NCBI GenBank assembly: GCA_937973935.1
Contig: CALJJF010000202.1
Coordinates: 1-5,840, forward strand
Length of the DNA: 5,840 nucleotides
Source: MKRK01 sp001896915
Lineage (GTDB): Bacteria > Bacillota > Clostridia > Oscillospirales > Acutalibacteraceae
Direction of reading: 5' to 3'
Under the pieces are notes generated by a model. The model was not told the origin of the DNA and did no database searches. It worked only from the letters and a program-made list of their open reading frames with translations. Both the position numbers and the translations under genes were made by a program. Positions 5,232 to 5,840 of this stretch are shown here, in pieces; the first letter of the stretch is position 1; every line of letters begins with the position of its first letter.

Positions 5232-5840
5232 TTAACGCTTGTCGGATGCGGGAACAAGCACTGGTTTGCCTTCGGGTTTGCAGGTAAGCCCGCCGAGGAG
5301 TTCATCAAACCTCTTCCTGCCGAGAAGCGAAGTCATTGCCGTTATGCCAAGCAGCTTGTGTTCATATGGGTCGAACCCGGCGTCCTTGACCGCAGCAGCA
5401 GCGGCATCCTCATCTGTGTACTTGCGGTTGCTTCTGCCGGCAACAACCTTCCAACCGTCATACTTCGTGCCGGAAAGTGCCTGGGCAAGAGCGTAGTCCT
5501 TGACGTCCGAGGCCCAGGAAACCAATTCGTCGATTTTGCCGAGGATGTCCGCCACCTCGCAGATTTGCAGCAGAGCGGGATCGGTGAAGTCATAGGCGGC
5601 AAGCGCCATATTTGCTTCGGCTCTGGCTCTGCATTCGGCTTTCGCCTTACAGAACCGGCAGTGATCACCAGCCTTATAGCCGCCTTCGCCTTTCCATGCG
5701 AGTTTAGCCGCCGGGACAAGTACGGTTTCCGCCCATTCGGTGAGTGCCTCCGCAGTTGTTTCCCAGGTCTGCACATTGTTGAGCCTGGGCTGATAGATGC
5801 TCATCCTCACAGTGTCAAACCGATAAAGAAAGTCGAACAT
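5232..5840 (-). CDS. DUF2800 RecB/Cas4-like nuclease, C-terminal part (start beyond window)
   Basis: The last 202 residues of a DUF2800 protein are present, ending in a TAA at 5232-5234. The Met coded at 5838-5840 is almost certainly internal, because it is followed by the conserved family stretch TVRMSIYQPRLNNVQTWE, which lies past the nuclease core. A Cys cluster follows, GDHCRFCKAKAECRARAE (C61, C64, C70 in this fragment), resembling the Fe-S-type cluster of Cas4/AddB-like nucleases. Further on are VAGRSNRKYTDEDA (about 133-146) and a Gly/Leu-rich end, both typical of the family. The catalytic Asp-Glu-Lys residues and any further Cys ligand should be upstream, outside the window, so activity cannot be judged here. 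Such proteins probably act as DNA exonucleases in phage recombination or replication, together with the DUF2815 protein encoded just downstream. Confidence 0.9.
   Translation of the reverse strand: MFDFLYRFDTVRMSIYQPRLNNVQTWETTAEALTEWAETVLVPAAKLAWKGEGGYKAGDHCRFCKAKAECRARAEANMALAAYDFTDPALLQICEVADILGKIDELVSWASDVKDYALAQALSGTKYDGWKVVAGRSNRKYTDEDAAAAAVKDAGFDPYEHKLLGITAMTSLLGRKRFDELLGGLTCKPEGKPVLVPASDKR

Noticed and set aside
5838..5840. ATG at the right edge as the true start of the nuclease gene
   Set aside because: The encoded protein would lack the whole nuclease core of DUF2800 and begin in the middle of a conserved family stretch, so this Met is internal and the gene continues outside the window.

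Overview
The window looks like the DNA-replication module of a temperate phage, prophage or phage-derived element of a Gram-positive, Firmicutes-type host, most likely a gut clostridium. The reasons are the family content (DUF2800, DUF2815, a phage-type family A DNA polymerase, a DUF4406-like enzyme and a primase-DUF927 protein), moderate GC content, strong GGAGG ribosome binding sites and very tight gene packing. The host is an inference. No integrase, structural gene, tRNA, rRNA, CRISPR array or insertion sequence is visible.

All genes are on the minus strand, so transcription runs from the right edge to the left edge. In that order they are: the C-terminal part of a DUF2800 RecB/Cas4-like nuclease (5232-5840, continuing off the right edge); a DUF2815 single-strand DNA-binding protein (4608-5183); a 49-residue single-pass membrane protein (4442-4591); a 39-residue acidic, Tyr/Cys-containing protein (4260-4379); family A DNA polymerase (2297-4285); a 128-residue protein with two CxxC pairs (1824-2210); a DUF4406-type deoxyribosyltransferase-like protein (1475-1834); and the first 499 residues of a primase-helicase protein (1-1497, continuing off the left edge). 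This last protein has an archaeo-eukaryotic-type primase domain, a Cys cluster and the start of a DUF927 domain.

Together they would supply priming and unwinding (primase-DUF927), synthesis with proofreading (polymerase), single-strand protection (DUF2815) and end processing (DUF2800). The DUF4406-like enzyme may act on nucleotides. The small proteins have no assigned role.

The most interesting non-coding signals are two strong hairpins. One (4398-4432) lies just upstream of the 39-residue gene and polymerase pair, the other (2248-2283) just downstream of it. Both contain two adjacent G-U pairs that exist only in the minus-strand RNA; in the opposite strand they would be mismatches. They therefore look like true RNA elements of this operon, possibly an attenuator/terminator and a processing or stability element that set polymerase output. 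The second notable signal is in the primase: motif I is intact, but the usual His of motif II is Tyr and the usual acidic residue of motif III appears to be Asn. I see no clearly new multi-gene system beyond this replication module.
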